Shown piece by piece: positions 12,391-22,036 of a DNA stretch of 64,000 bases. How positions within the stretch are numbered: position 1 is the first letter of the stretch; each line of letters starts with the position of its first letter. The notes beneath the pieces are model-generated. The model was not told where the DNA came from, searched no databases, and saw only the letters and a program-made list of their open reading frames with translations. The translations under genes were made by a program, and so were the position numbers. Origin of the DNA: Lactarius indigo (Eukaryota; Basidiomycota; Agaricomycetes; Russulales; Russulaceae); NCBI GenBank assembly GCA_025766275.1, contig JAFKAC010000012.1:682001-746000 (forward strand). Direction: 5' to 3'.

Positions 12391-13764
12391 ATGACCGACA
12401 CCCCAGTATCCGACACCACCCTCGTTCACGTCCTCAGCAACCCCCAACTCGAAACCGCCCTCGAACGAGGGATTGTCACTATCGACCTTTCCGATGTCCC
12501 CCGACTATCACCTCCGCTGTCCCCCCAATACATCACCATCAACCCTATTCCCATCGAACGAGAGCCTGGGGAGCTCACCCCGTCGACACCCGAGGAAGGG
12601 CAATACTCCCCAACACCCCCTCCTCAACAACAATCAACTCCCCCACCCGAACCACAACCTCAATCGCCACCATCCTCCCCATCATCCACACCACCCCCAC
12701 CACTAGAACCATTCACCCCAGTCCGCGTTCACACCCCCATTGACTATGACCGACCCGACTCTCCCCCCAACGACACAGACGACCCTGGCGCCCCATTCTT
12801 CCCGAACACCCCAGGAACCCCCAAGTACTACCCATTACAGATCCCACTATCAGACGGTGGATCCAACCCTGCGAAGTATATTTACTATCGTAAGGGGTTC
12901 ACCAAGGTAGTGGGGACAATGGGTGTCGGACAACCCCACTATGGAGAGGAAGTCTACCTCTTGTCACTCAGGCCAAATGTCGCGGCACCCCCCTTCACGG
13001 CAGAACAACTGCAGTTCTTTGACCCCCACGACATCCGCGCCTGTGCTCTAGACGAAACCCTCATCGAGCTGAACTCACCGCGACTCACCGCCGAGGTCAC
13101 TAGGCTACGGACGGGACTCTTGGCACTCAAAGAAATCGACGAGAAGTGCGAAAAGCTAGAGGAAGACGCGCGCAAGCTATGGTCGGAACGACTTACGGTG
13201 GACCTAATGTTAGCCAGCACTAAAAGGCGGCTTCAATATGCAGGAGCGTTGGCTACCATTGGTAATGAATACACACGCATGACTGCCCTACCCGCACCCC
13301 TCCGCCACTCTCATTACGCCATCCCATTCTCCCTGCGACGCGGAGGACCACTCGAATTCCCTCGCCTCGCCAACAAACCTCATCAGCGACGTTGCTATCA
13401 CTGCAACAGCCCCCACCACCTCGTGCGCGACTGCCCCACTCGGCCACGACCAGCTTGTCGTCACTGCCAGAGTCAAGAGCATCAATCTTACCGATGCATC
13501 TTTCGACGAGCAGGTATGGTCGACGAAGTGATCACGACCCACCAGGCCGATGAACGTATACGGCAGGCCGTGGCTACGGAGGCCACTACTTCTTTTATGG
13601 TACCTGAACCACTGACAATCGCGGCTCAGACCCAAGGAAGGTGGTGTGGGCGCTGCTTTCATACTGACGCCAACCACGATGAGATCCGATGCCCGCAGTA
13701 CGAAATGTGCTGCAAATGTGGCAAGCGTGGACCTTTCCTCTTCCTCAAAACACACTACTGTTGA
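12391..13764 (+). CDS. Third ORF of element B: coiled coil plus zinc knuckles
   Basis: An intact 457-residue reading frame between pol and the 3' LTR. Residues 1-130 are Pro/Ser/Thr-rich; a folded-looking region follows (about 150-230); then a charged, probable coiled coil beginning LTAEVTRLRTG (about 230-290); then Cys/His clusters: CYHCNSPHHLVRDC (about 335), CRHCQSQEHQSYRC (about 356) and two looser Cys-rich motifs near 420 and to the C-terminus. The region from about residue 175 to 300 is similar to the C-terminal extension of element C pol. No transmembrane segment or signal peptide is visible, so it is not env-like; nucleic-acid binding is the reasonable inference. It is the only ORF of element B without a stop, which is notable next to a broken gag and pol. 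Confidence 0.75.
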   Translation: MTDTPVSDTTLVHVLSNPQLETALERGIVTIDLSDVPRLSPPLSPQYITINPIPIEREPGELTPSTPEEGQYSPTPPPQQQSTPPPEPQPQSPPSSPSSTPPPPLEPFTPVRVHTPIDYDRPDSPPNDTDDPGAPFFPNTPGTPKYYPLQIPLSDGGSNPAKYIYYRKGFTKVVGTMGVGQPHYGEEVYLLSLRPNVAAPPFTAEQLQFFDPHDIRACALDETLIELNSPRLTAEVTRLRTGLLALKEIDEKCEKLEEDARKLWSERLTVDLMLASTKRRLQYAGALATIGNEYTRMTALPAPLRHSHYAIPFSLRRGGPLEFPRLANKPHQRRCYHCNSPHHLVRDCPTRPRPACRHCQSQEHQSYRCIFRRAGMVDEVITTHQADERIRQAVATEATTSFMVPEPLTIAAQTQGRWCGRCFHTDANHDEIRCPQYEMCCKCGKRGPFLFLKTHYC

Positions 13765-13870
13765 CTTGACATCTCCCCCTGGCCGGAGAATGACTTGGAC
13801 GCCGACATCTACGACCTTGTCGACCCGGAGTGTTGAAGTCGAGGCGTCTTCAAGCCTGAACGGGGGGTAA

Positions 13871-14453
13871 TGTTACGATTTTCTATTTCGGCCTTATTCC
13901 ATTCTTCGGACTCGTTCTTTCTTTTTTCCCATTCCATCCCTTCTCCGCATCACGAGCCCTGTATGACTACGCGAACGATACGTTTACCCGGTTTCTATCA
14001 CGCGCTTTGCTTATCGCTGTTATCTTTCGATAAAGCTCGACATGTGCTAGTTTCCATTCATTTCCTGACCACGTGCAAGCCCGCGTGATTCTCCTTTGTC
14101 CTTGATTTGGACATCCTCTTGTTCCCAGTACGACTCACCTTTGTTCTCCAATAGGGAACAGCGTTATTCCCCTTTTTGTCCAGTACGATACAACGAGTAC
14201 TTAAGCCTAGCACTACCTAGCTTGTACGGTAGACTAGACTTCTTGTGTAATAACTACACACGACGAAGAGTCTCTCGATCCCCGACCTTTTGCTAGGCCT
14301 TTGTGTCTTAGCCATCCTCTATAGTCCAAGTGGCATATGCCCTTGTGACTCTTGTGCATCATCACATCTGAAGTCGAGCCCCCGAGCTTGGACTACCGTT
14401 TACCTGACTGACTTGGTACAGGTCGTACCCAATGCCCCTGTAGTGGCGTTACA
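13871..14453 (+). repeat. 3' LTR of element B
   Basis: Near-identical to 6562-7143; most differences are C/T or G/A. It is followed by CTCGT, which does not repeat the left flank CGAGC. Confidence 0.95.
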
Positions 14454-14715
14454 CTCGTTGTTTCTTGTCTCACTCATCGTCCTTCCCATTCGCCTCTTGT
14501 AGTCACTGCTGTCCTGTCTGACCCCAGACACCAGTGAAATGCCACCAGACGACATGCCTCGGACGCCCTGCCCGAGCCCACCTTTTGTCCTGTCGGCTGC
14601 TTCTGCGTCGATCACAGAGGCTTTCTTTCAACCTGTCAAACCTCTCTCCATCACTCCACTAACCTATGTCTCCACCCCTTTGTCTCTCACTGATCCACCC
14701 GGTCAGTTCTCCCAC
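14454..14715. other. Short flank between elements B and C
   Basis: Not LTR. In inverted orientation its right-hand continuation matches the sequence after 23319 in character (A/G-rich, ATGAGTGAGACAAG then AATAGGGAC), so it appears to be part of the older repeat that also carries the solo LTR. No gene recognised. Confidence 0.5.
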
Positions 14716-15222
14716 TGTAACGTCGCCACGACGTTAGCTCGACTTGAGCGCGAATGGCAGTAACAACTTAGCAGTATGTATCAAGGTGTAACTTGAAGAC
14801 TCGAAGGTCCAAGCTTCTGTCTTAGTGAATGCGCGGAGGCACACCGACAGACCTTCCACTTGAGCTGTCCACGAACGAGATAAAGGATGAAGAGAAGAAA
14901 AGGAAAGAGAAGAACAAGTGACGATTCAAGAAGACCAAGATGGCGTATCTTGGTCTTCGCAAGACAGTTTAAATACAAGTTAAGCAGGCTTTCAAGCGCT
15001 GCTATGAGTCACAGTAAAGTAGCGTCCAACGTGTCGCGTAAGTAGCTCGAACCCTAATACTACTACTACTAGTACTAGTGGCGTAGTCCTCAGTCAGCAA
15101 TCGTCGCGCAATCTCCTATCGTACTCGTAATCACCTATCGTAAGTCCGCAACTAATCTACCTTACTTCCGTAGTTGCAACCGGTATAGTAAGGGTCCTCA
15201 ATAGCCGGGTCGAAACGTGACA
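14716..15222 (-). repeat. 3' LTR of element C
   Basis: TGTAACGTCGCC...AACGTGACA on the plus strand, 507 bases, preceded by CCCAC. Contains an 11-base inverted repeat AAGACCAAGAT / ATCTTGGTCTT spaced by five bases. Confidence 0.95.
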
Positions 15223-15253
15223 TCACCCCCCTTTTTAGCGTGAGGCCCCAGAC

Positions 15254-18200
15254 TCACCGAAAGTCTCTGGCCGGCCAGTCCCTCTGCTCGTCGGCGATGC
15301 GCTCGAGAGCGGTGGCGCGCTCCAGCCGATAGATGGAGTCTTGACGATCGCTGTGAGCACACGCGATCATATCCCGCAGCTGCGCCACTCTCGCCCGAAG
15401 TCGTTCCAGCTCGAAGCTGGCCGCGCGGTAGCGCGTGACCTCCGCGGTGAGTGTCTCGTCGTTGATGCGGTTGAGGGCGCGGTCGGTGATTTTGTCCGCG
15501 GCGAAGATGACGAGGTCTTCATGGGGGTACGTGGGGCGCAGCGCGGCGCTAACATGGGGTTCGGCGTAGAGGGGCTTACCGTACAAGTGAGGGGAGCCCA
15601 GTATAACTCCTAGTATGAGGGGGTCCGCCCCTCCGATGATCTGGACGTGCGACGCGTCCCTCTCTACTCCGTCGGGGCCGGTGATGGGGTATGGAATGTG
15701 ATGGGGTCGTCTATTTGCCCGGAACCCTTCAGGCGCAATAACGTGCGCGGGGTCGTCAGCGGCGGTGAAGGGGCGGTGATCGGCGGCGCCCGGTACACGC
15801 ACACGTCCTCGGTACATGGCGGACCCGTCGGAGTTGACGAGCCAAGGTGTGATGCGGGGATTAGTAGGGTCGCTTTTCGTTCGAAGGAAGGCGTGGCGTG
15901 CCGGGTAGTAATCGTCGTCGTCATGGCCAGCCTCAGCAGCCTCCATCGCTGCCGCCGCTCGCGCATCTCTCTCAGTCGGGCCGCAGCTGAGTCTAACTGT
16001 TCCTTCTGCCACTCCGCCGCTACCCTCCTCCAACCGTCCAACTCGTACTCCAGGAGAGCTTGAACGCTCGTCGTTGCGCGGGAAAACTCCGCGAACGCCG
16101 ACGAGGTCGTCGCTTGGGGGAATGGCGGCGATGGGCTCGCGTTCCCCTCGTTCGTCGCGGAAAACGTGGACGACGGCAGATTCGTCGTCGGGCTGTTGCG
16201 TGGGGTCTGGGAATCGGGCAAGGACGTTTGCCCATTCTTGCGCGGTGATACGGCCCTCTGGCTGGCCAACAGGTGTGTACGGGGTGATTTGGGTGTTGGG
16301 AACCTCGGTCTCGTCGTCGTCGGCGAGAAGGGCCCGAGCGTCTTCTGCAAGGGAGTCGAGGAGGATCGCTTGGGTGACATGTCGCAGGGGGGAAGTGGGC
16401 ATGAGAGTGGAAATTGTAGAGCGAAGGAATAGGGGATGACTTTCCTCCACACGAATGGAACCCCTTTTAACTGCTGCCCCGTGTGCTTGCGCTTCCTGAT
16501 AGAGGCGAAGTGCTTCCGGTGCGAAGACATCATCTTTGTCGACCCACTGATTCTCCGAGTCTGGGTACCCCTTCCATTTGACGAGGTACTGAAGCCGTCG
16601 TCTTCTGCCGAAGTGCCGGGAGTCTAGAATGGCTTCGACCTCGTATTCTTCCTCTCCATCAATCAGCTCGGGCGGTGGTCGTGTGAAATTCTCGCCATGA
16701 AGGGGCGTTTGTTTGTACGGTGTGAGAAGATCGATGTGGAACACTGGGTGAATGCTCCACTGCGTGGGAAGTTCCAATCGATAGTTATAGGGGGACATCA
16801 CCTGTGTCACTCGAAAGGGTCCGTGGCGTCGCGCCGCTAATTTCGCTGTAGGCTGATTGGTGCGAAGGTGTTTGCCTTCCAGCCATACAAGGTCTCCAAT
16901 TTTGAATTTGGGCGTATCTTTGTTACGGACCCACGCTTCTTGCGCCTTCTTCATGAGTCGTTGGGCGTCCTCTCTTGCCTCTTTCAGCTGGGTCAGCCGT
17001 CTCGCAACCTGAGGAAGGGGAGATGGCTTATCGGTCCAATCCGCTTGGGGGTTATACCCCATCAGGAGTTGAAATGGTGATTGTTTCGTGTGTTCATGAG
17101 GCCAGTTGTTATGTGCGAATTCAGCGATTGGTAGGTAAGCGACCCAGTTGTCTTGTCGCTCATTCACCCAGAAGCGTAGGTATTGCTCCAGCCATTGGTT
17201 GGTACGTTCGGACTGTCCATCGGTACGTGGGTGGTATGCCGTGGATATGTTCTGTTGAATGCCTAGAATGCAGCATACTTCTCTGGTGAATTTCGACGCG
17301 AATCGGGGGTCTCGATCACTGATGCATTTGCGCGGTAATCCGAAGCGTTTGAACACGTGAGCGACGTACAGGGCTGCCATTTCTTCGGCGGTTATTTCTT
17401 CTCGACAAGGGATGAAGACTGAGGCCTTGCTACAGTCGTGATCTGTGACCGTCAGTATGCTGTCGTATCCCTTGGACGGTGGGAGTTTGGTGATGAAATC
17501 TACGGCGACCGTTTGAAATGGGGTCGCCTCTAGTTCAGGTGTGATAGGGTGTAGCGCGGCTCGTATGGGCCTCGTGTTGACCTTGTTCCTTTGGCATTCC
17601 GCACAGCCTTGCACGTATTCATATACATCTCTTCGCAATCGGGGCCACCAGTAATGTCGTTCCAGAATTCGTTGCGTCCTTGCGATGCCGGGGTGCCCAT
17701 GTATTGGCAGGTCGTGGTGATCGTGTATTAGCACCCGATATGTGGATGCAGGTCCAGTTATTACGAACCTGCCGTCCTTGTACCACTCTCCTTCTATCTT
17801 CTTGAGGCGATGGGGGTCTACCCACATCTTGATTACTTCTTCGTCTTGTTGATGTCTTGGTTGCAGCAGATTTGGGTTGGCCGTGAAGGTCCGTGCGGTG
17901 TTAAGGGTTCTCACAAAGACTTCGGGAGGTAAGACAACGACTTCACTGTTGTCGCTTGCTCCTTGATCGTAGTCTGGGCGTCTTGACAGTGCATCTGCTC
18001 TACCGTTGTTCTTTCCCTTGATGTGGTGAATCTCGAAGTCATATTCTGAGAGTTCGAGCACTTCCCTGGCAACTCGTCTGCTGATCTTTTGTGGCGACTT
18101 CCAATATTGCAGGTTGAGGTGGTCCGAATATATTTTGATCTTGTGCGGGGCCCCAGCGAGCAACGGTCTCCAGTTTCGCAGCGCCTTAACTATTGCGAGC

Positions 18201-19999
18201 AACTCTAAGTCGTAGATGTCGTAATTTCGTTCCGCTTCCGAGAGCGTGGCGGAGTAATAGCCTATAGGGTGTCGCTTTCCGTCAGATTTTCTTTGCAATA
18301 ATACGGCTCCCACCGCATATCCGGAGGCATCAACCTCCAATTCGAACGGGTCTTGAAGGACCGGGTGTGCCAGCACAGGTTCTTCCGTTACCAGGCGTTT
18401 GAGAGTGTTGAACGCTTTGTCTTCTTCGTCTGTCCACCTCCATTCTTCATCTTTTCGCGTCAGTTTGGTGAGTGGTTTTGCGTGACTTGCAAATCCGCGG
18501 ATAAAGAGCCGATAAAAGTTGCAAAAGCCGAGGAACGAGCGAACGTCTTTGACTTTTGTTGGCGTTGGCCAGTCTTTAATGCCCTGAACTTTTACGGGGT
18601 CCATTCGGGTCACCCCCCTCTCAAGGATTACCCCCAGGTAATCCATTCGCGGCTGATGGAATAGACATTTCTCGAGTTTGAAATAGAGGTCGTGTTCTCG
18701 TGCGACGCTTAAAACGTCGCGTACTGCGTTGATGTGGGCTGTCAAGTCATGGTCAAAATGAGTGGCGATGCCGATATCGTCCATGTAAACACGTATCGTC
18801 GTCCCCAAGCGTTCGTGTTTCGCTATTGTGTCGCGATAGATGTGGTTCATCATCGCTTGGAAGGTTGCAGGGGAGTTGGTGAGGCCGAAGAACATGACTG
18901 TGGGTTCAAAGAGGCCGAATTTGGTTTTGAACGCCGCCTTCTCCTGATCGCCGTCGCGAATGCGGATATTGTTGTAGCCCCAACGAATGTCGAGTTTCGT
19001 GTAGATGTGTGCGTTACTGAGATCCAAGATGAGGTCTTGGATTAACGGCAGCGGGTATTGGTTCCGTATTGTGTGGGAGTTGATGACTCGATAATCCTGC
19101 ACTGGGCGTAGTTTCCCGTCCTTCTTTTTGATGAAAAAGAAAGATGATGCGTACGGGGAGATGGAAGGGCGCAAATACCCTTGCTTCAGCTTCTCGTCAA
19201 GAAATTCCTTTAGCTCGCCTTCTTCTTTTTGTGTCATCGGGTATATCTTGCAGTCGATCGCTGCCGGCGCCGATGGCTTGAAGTCGATGGCATGGTCCCA
19301 CGGCTGTGACGGAGGAAAACGGTGTGAGGCCTGCTCATTGAATAGCGTGCTAAACTCTGCGTAAACTGGGGGCAGCACGGCTGCTGTTTGTTGTTGTTTC
19401 GCGGATATGGCCAGTTCTGTCGAAGTGGTGGCGCGGGTGAATGTCGACTCGTCTTCTAATTCTTGGATGATCGCTTCTTTTTCTGCGACGATTAGGGCCC
19501 GTATAGTGGGCGTCCTGAGTAAGTTTTCGGTAGTGGCCAGAACTACCGGTTGCATGTCCGGATGCATGGTTGCTGTTGCCCAACTGATTGTGGGTTCAAA
19601 GGCGCTCAGCCATGGGTAACCCAGTACCATGTCTTCGCTGCCGAGGTCGGTTACCAAGAAGGTCATCTTCTTGATCTGTCCGCGTGTTTTCACTTCGAGG
19701 TTAACATAATGAGTGATTAACCCAGCTTTGTTTTCCGTATTATCTATGTTCCATATTTTGCGAGGCGTTTCTAGCGGCTGTATGGGGACTCCAGCTCGTG
19801 TCGCCATTCCTGGTTTGATGAAGTTGTCGGTGGCTCCGGAGTCCACCAATGCGTTTGTTTCAGTCGTTCGGTAATTCGTATGGACAGTCACTGGAATTCG
19901 CAGAGATCGGTAGCGCGTTGTCACAATTACGGAATTACATTGCAATGCCCTCACCCAGACTGACGGGTTCAGGCGCTCTGAAAACCCTCCTTTCCCCAC
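15254..19999 (-). CDS. Pol of element C: protease, RT, RNase H, integrase, chromodomain, extension
   Basis: A 1581-codon frame with no stop. Approximate residues: protease LVDSGATDNF at 50-60; RT with VYMDDIGI at 402-409; RNase H (EVDASGYAVG) after 540; integrase zinc finger with HGHPGI near 766 and CAECQ near 800; DDE residues in AVDFIT (835), SDRDPRF (893) and GQSERTNQ (932); chromodomain at about 1116-1170 (YEVEAILDS, LVKWKGYPDS, NQWV). Residues 1180-1581 are an unusual C-terminal extension, acidic and disordered first, then a patch similar to the third ORF of element B, with coiled coil from LTAEVTRYRA (about 1517). It overlaps gag in the -1 frame, so the listed start (GTG) is only the frame edge; expression is expected by frameshift as Gag-Pol. 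Confidence 0.93.
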   Translation of the reverse strand: MGKGGFSERLNPSVWVRALQCNSVIVTTRYRSLRIPVTVHTNYRTTETNALVDSGATDNFIKPGMATRAGVPIQPLETPRKIWNIDNTENKAGLITHYVNLEVKTRGQIKKMTFLVTDLGSEDMVLGYPWLSAFEPTISWATATMHPDMQPVVLATTENLLRTPTIRALIVAEKEAIIQELEDESTFTRATTSTELAISAKQQQTAAVLPPVYAEFSTLFNEQASHRFPPSQPWDHAIDFKPSAPAAIDCKIYPMTQKEEGELKEFLDEKLKQGYLRPSISPYASSFFFIKKKDGKLRPVQDYRVINSHTIRNQYPLPLIQDLILDLSNAHIYTKLDIRWGYNNIRIRDGDQEKAAFKTKFGLFEPTVMFFGLTNSPATFQAMMNHIYRDTIAKHERLGTTIRVYMDDIGIATHFDHDLTAHINAVRDVLSVAREHDLYFKLEKCLFHQPRMDYLGVILERGVTRMDPVKVQGIKDWPTPTKVKDVRSFLGFCNFYRLFIRGFASHAKPLTKLTRKDEEWRWTDEEDKAFNTLKRLVTEEPVLAHPVLQDPFELEVDASGYAVGAVLLQRKSDGKRHPIGYYSATLSEAERNYDIYDLELLAIVKALRNWRPLLAGAPHKIKIYSDHLNLQYWKSPQKISRRVAREVLELSEYDFEIHHIKGKNNGRADALSRRPDYDQGASDNSEVVVLPPEVFVRTLNTARTFTANPNLLQPRHQQDEEVIKMWVDPHRLKKIEGEWYKDGRFVITGPASTYRVLIHDHHDLPIHGHPGIARTQRILERHYWWPRLRRDVYEYVQGCAECQRNKVNTRPIRAALHPITPELEATPFQTVAVDFITKLPPSKGYDSILTVTDHDCSKASVFIPCREEITAEEMAALYVAHVFKRFGLPRKCISDRDPRFASKFTREVCCILGIQQNISTAYHPRTDGQSERTNQWLEQYLRFWVNERQDNWVAYLPIAEFAHNNWPHEHTKQSPFQLLMGYNPQADWTDKPSPLPQVARRLTQLKEAREDAQRLMKKAQEAWVRNKDTPKFKIGDLVWLEGKHLRTNQPTAKLAARRHGPFRVTQVMSPYNYRLELPTQWSIHPVFHIDLLTPYKQTPLHGENFTRPPPELIDGEEEYEVEAILDSRHFGRRRRLQYLVKWKGYPDSENQWVDKDDVFAPEALRLYQEAQAHGAAVKRGSIRVEESHPLFLRSTISTLMPTSPLRHVTQAILLDSLAEDARALLADDDETEVPNTQITPYTPVGQPEGRITAQEWANVLARFPDPTQQPDDESAVVHVFRDERGEREPIAAIPPSDDLVGVRGVFPRNDERSSSPGVRVGRLEEGSGGVAEGTVRLSCGPTERDARAAAAMEAAEAGHDDDDYYPARHAFLRTKSDPTNPRITPWLVNSDGSAMYRGRVRVPGAADHRPFTAADDPAHVIAPEGFRANRRPHHIPYPITGPDGVERDASHVQIIGGADPLILGVILGSPHLYGKPLYAEPHVSAALRPTYPHEDLVIFAADKITDRALNRINDETLTAEVTRYRAASFELERLRARVAQLRDMIACAHSDRQDSIYRLERATALERIADEQRDWPARDFR

Positions 20000-22017
20000 A
20001 AATCTTGGAGTATGAGGTCTTTAACCTCATCCGTGCTGTTGGCTACCTGCGTAAGCCACTCCTTCGCCTGTTCTCCCGCCGTTTTTGCCGCTTTGATTTG
20101 CGGTGCGGGTGTTACACTGGGTGCCGGTGTGGCGTACCCCGGCAGTGATGGTTCGTATTGGGAGACGGGTCCCTGGGACCCTGTCCATGGCGGGGGCCAG
20201 GCGGTTTCCGTCATTCTGCTACTAGACGGAGGGTTCTGCCATTGTCTCTGCTGTCGAGGGTATTGGCAGTTTCGTGAGAGGTGTCCTGGTGCGTGACAGT
20301 TATAGCAAAGGACGTTCCTTAAGTCTCTCCTAGACCCGCCTCTTCCTCGTCCTCGAGCCCCAGGGCCACCTCTTGGAGGGAATGGTGGCATGGGCCAGTC
20401 GTGATTGGGTAACTTGTTGAAGTCGACGTCTTCTGATCCGGCTAGCCGTACCTTGGCGCGATCGGCGGAAGTATCCATGGCCCATGGGTTGGTTTGAGGT
20501 AGATTCTGCGGTAATGCCCATCCCGCGTTGCCCGTCTGCTTCTTCGGCTGGGCTGTGGTGCTCTTATACTCATTGAGCCTAGCCTTGAGGTGGATGTAAT
20601 TCTTTTGTCGCTTGAGGACGGCCCTCTTCCAGTCGTCGAATGTTATGGGCTCGTCGAATTGGAACGCGTTTTTAAACAGCTCCTTGGGCAAACCCGACGT
20701 AAATAAGTCGATGGTTTGCGGTTCATTGAGGTGGTAATGAGCTTTCCGTGCTAGCTGTTCGAAGTCGTTGACGTACTTATCGATGTCCTCTCCCACCATT
20801 TTGAACCCTTTTCGTAGTATGGCCTGCGCTTGCTCCCTTTCCAACGTGTTCTCGAATCGTTGGCTGAATCCATCCGCTACTGCGTCCCATAAACCTCGAG
20901 TGTAGGGGCTGATTCCCCGTTGTATTTGTCGATTGAGCCAGTTCAGGAAGGATAGAACCCATTCGCTGACTGCTCCTCCCTTGATGTAAGACAGGAATAG
21001 GAGGCATCTCCTATAGTCGTTACGCATGATGGGGGCATCCAGATTCATGCCCCAGTATACATGCCACTGCGTGAGAAATTGGTCGACTTTAAGTCGGTCT
21101 CCGTCAAAGATAGAGGGTGGCTCGCCGGTTAATTTTTCACTGGGGTGTCCTCTATCCCCTGCTCCTCCACCGCCCCCGTCGCCGCCACCTCCTCCTCCTC
21201 CTCCAGGTGGGGCATGGGGCGGCCCTCTCGGCGGTTCAGTTCTTCGTAGATCGAATGGAATGCCTCCCCCAGGTGGCGGTGGCGGATCGTCTCCGGGTCC
21301 TCCTATGCCCGGGGGTAGTTCCATCATTGGTCGTCTCTCGGATGGGGGATCTCCTCGATCAGAGCCTATTGCTCTGAAGATTGCGGCGTCATCCGCGGTC
21401 ATACGTACTCCCGTTTCTGGGTTAATGGGCATGAGGGTAGCCCTGGCTTCTTCCTGTACTGCTCGTGCTTCTTCTAGCGCGACTTCTTCCATGGCTCGTG
21501 TTATTGTGGCCATGATGGCTGGGGATCGGATGTGAATTGGTTCCGGTTCGGTGATGTGTGCGGACTCAGCTCGTTCTACCAGGAGGTCTTGTATTGCTCC
21601 TCCGCTTGTTTCGGTCTGGTTTGGTTCTCGTCCCTCACTTTCTTCTTCCGATTCTTCTGACACTACCTCTCCTGTGGAGTGTTCTCGTACTTGTCCGTCA
21701 ATAGGCCCCCAATCTGCTCTGCTGTTGAGCTCTCGTGCGTCGATGTCGCAACGATATCTGGGTCCGGCTGGTCGTATAGCGTCCCACTGGGAATCTATGG
21801 GGTTCCACGCAACTTCTACCCAACACAAATGGTCGAAGTTGAACTCAACTGGGCGGAACCTCGAGGGTCCGTTAAACTCTACAAAGTATCCGGTTTCTTC
21901 TTGTCGTTCCCTCCAACTGGCAGCTTGTAAAAAGCGCGTGGGGACGTTTCGTTCTCCTCTTCTTGGGATTGAATACGGACGAAAGTTCGTCCACTGATCT
22001 CTGGTTGTTGCGGCCAC
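19969..22017 (-). CDS. Gag of element C
   Basis: Structural polyprotein of the virus-like particle, 682 residues, uninterrupted. Acidic and Pro-rich N-terminal region, Gly/Pro-rich linker near residues 245-290, capsid region with the motif FDGDRLKVDQFLTQW, then Arg/Gly-rich tract and one CCHC zinc knuckle CYNCHAPGHLSRNC near residue 569. The C-terminus DLWGKEGFQSA overlaps the pol entry. The frame begins with GTG, not ATG; a TAA lies 16 bases upstream and the first in-frame Met is near residue 170, so either a non-AUG start is used or the annotated start is wrong. The same oddity is seen in element B. Confidence 0.9.
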   Translation of the reverse strand: MAATTRDQWTNFRPYSIPRRGERNVPTRFLQAASWRERQEETGYFVEFNGPSRFRPVEFNFDHLCWVEVAWNPIDSQWDAIRPAGPRYRCDIDARELNSRADWGPIDGQVREHSTGEVVSEESEEESEGREPNQTETSGGAIQDLLVERAESAHITEPEPIHIRSPAIMATITRAMEEVALEEARAVQEEARATLMPINPETGVRMTADDAAIFRAIGSDRGDPPSERRPMMELPPGIGGPGDDPPPPPGGGIPFDLRRTEPPRGPPHAPPGGGGGGGGDGGGGGAGDRGHPSEKLTGEPPSIFDGDRLKVDQFLTQWHVYWGMNLDAPIMRNDYRRCLLFLSYIKGGAVSEWVLSFLNWLNRQIQRGISPYTRGLWDAVADGFSQRFENTLEREQAQAILRKGFKMVGEDIDKYVNDFEQLARKAHYHLNEPQTIDLFTSGLPKELFKNAFQFDEPITFDDWKRAVLKRQKNYIHLKARLNEYKSTTAQPKKQTGNAGWALPQNLPQTNPWAMDTSADRAKVRLAGSEDVDFNKLPNHDWPMPPFPPRGGPGARGRGRGGSRRDLRNVLCYNCHAPGHLSRNCQYPRQQRQWQNPPSSSRMTETAWPPPWTGSQGPVSQYEPSLPGYATPAPSVTPAPQIKAAKTAGEQAKEWLTQVANSTDEVKDLILQDLWGKEGFQSA
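19981..19987 (-). other. Canonical -1 slippery heptamer, gag to pol, element C
   Basis: On the minus strand GGGTTTT is read in gag as GAG|GGT|TTT, i.e. G_GGT_TTT, an exact X_XXY_YYZ slip site. Slipping back one base gives GGG TTT TCA and enters pol at GFSERLNP. The gag stop is at 19969-19971, nine bases downstream. Confidence 0.75.
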
Positions 22018-22023
22018 GATGGA

Positions 22024-22034
22024 ATCTTGGTCTT
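22024..22034 (-). other. Self-primer binding site of element C
   Basis: Read on the minus strand as AAGACCAAGAT, two bases (TT) inside the 5' LTR. Perfect 11-base complement of ATCTTGGTCTT at 22262-22252 in the LTR. Same length and spacing as in element B. Confidence 0.8.
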
Positions 22035-22036
22035 AA

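Larger units (their letters stand above)
6562..14453 (+). mobile_element. Ty3/gypsy chromovirus B, full length but broken
   Basis: Complete element of about 7.9 kb with two LTRs (6562-7143 and 13871-14453), gag, a -1 frameshift site, pol with protease, RT, RNase H, integrase and a C-terminal chromodomain, and an additional zinc-finger ORF. LTRs differ at roughly a dozen or more positions, largely transitions, so the insertion is older than element C. Lesions are in-frame stops at 7882, 10185, 11811 and near 11862, plus a short duplication insertion near 11905. The left flank is CGAGC; the right flank (CTCGT) does not match it, but the flank of the inverted LTR at 22737 does, pointing to a later inversion. 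Confidence 0.93.

Noticed and set aside
12391..13764. Env-like gene in element B
   Set aside because: No signal peptide, transmembrane helix or fusion motif; Cys/His knuckles and coiled coil fit nucleic-acid binding instead.
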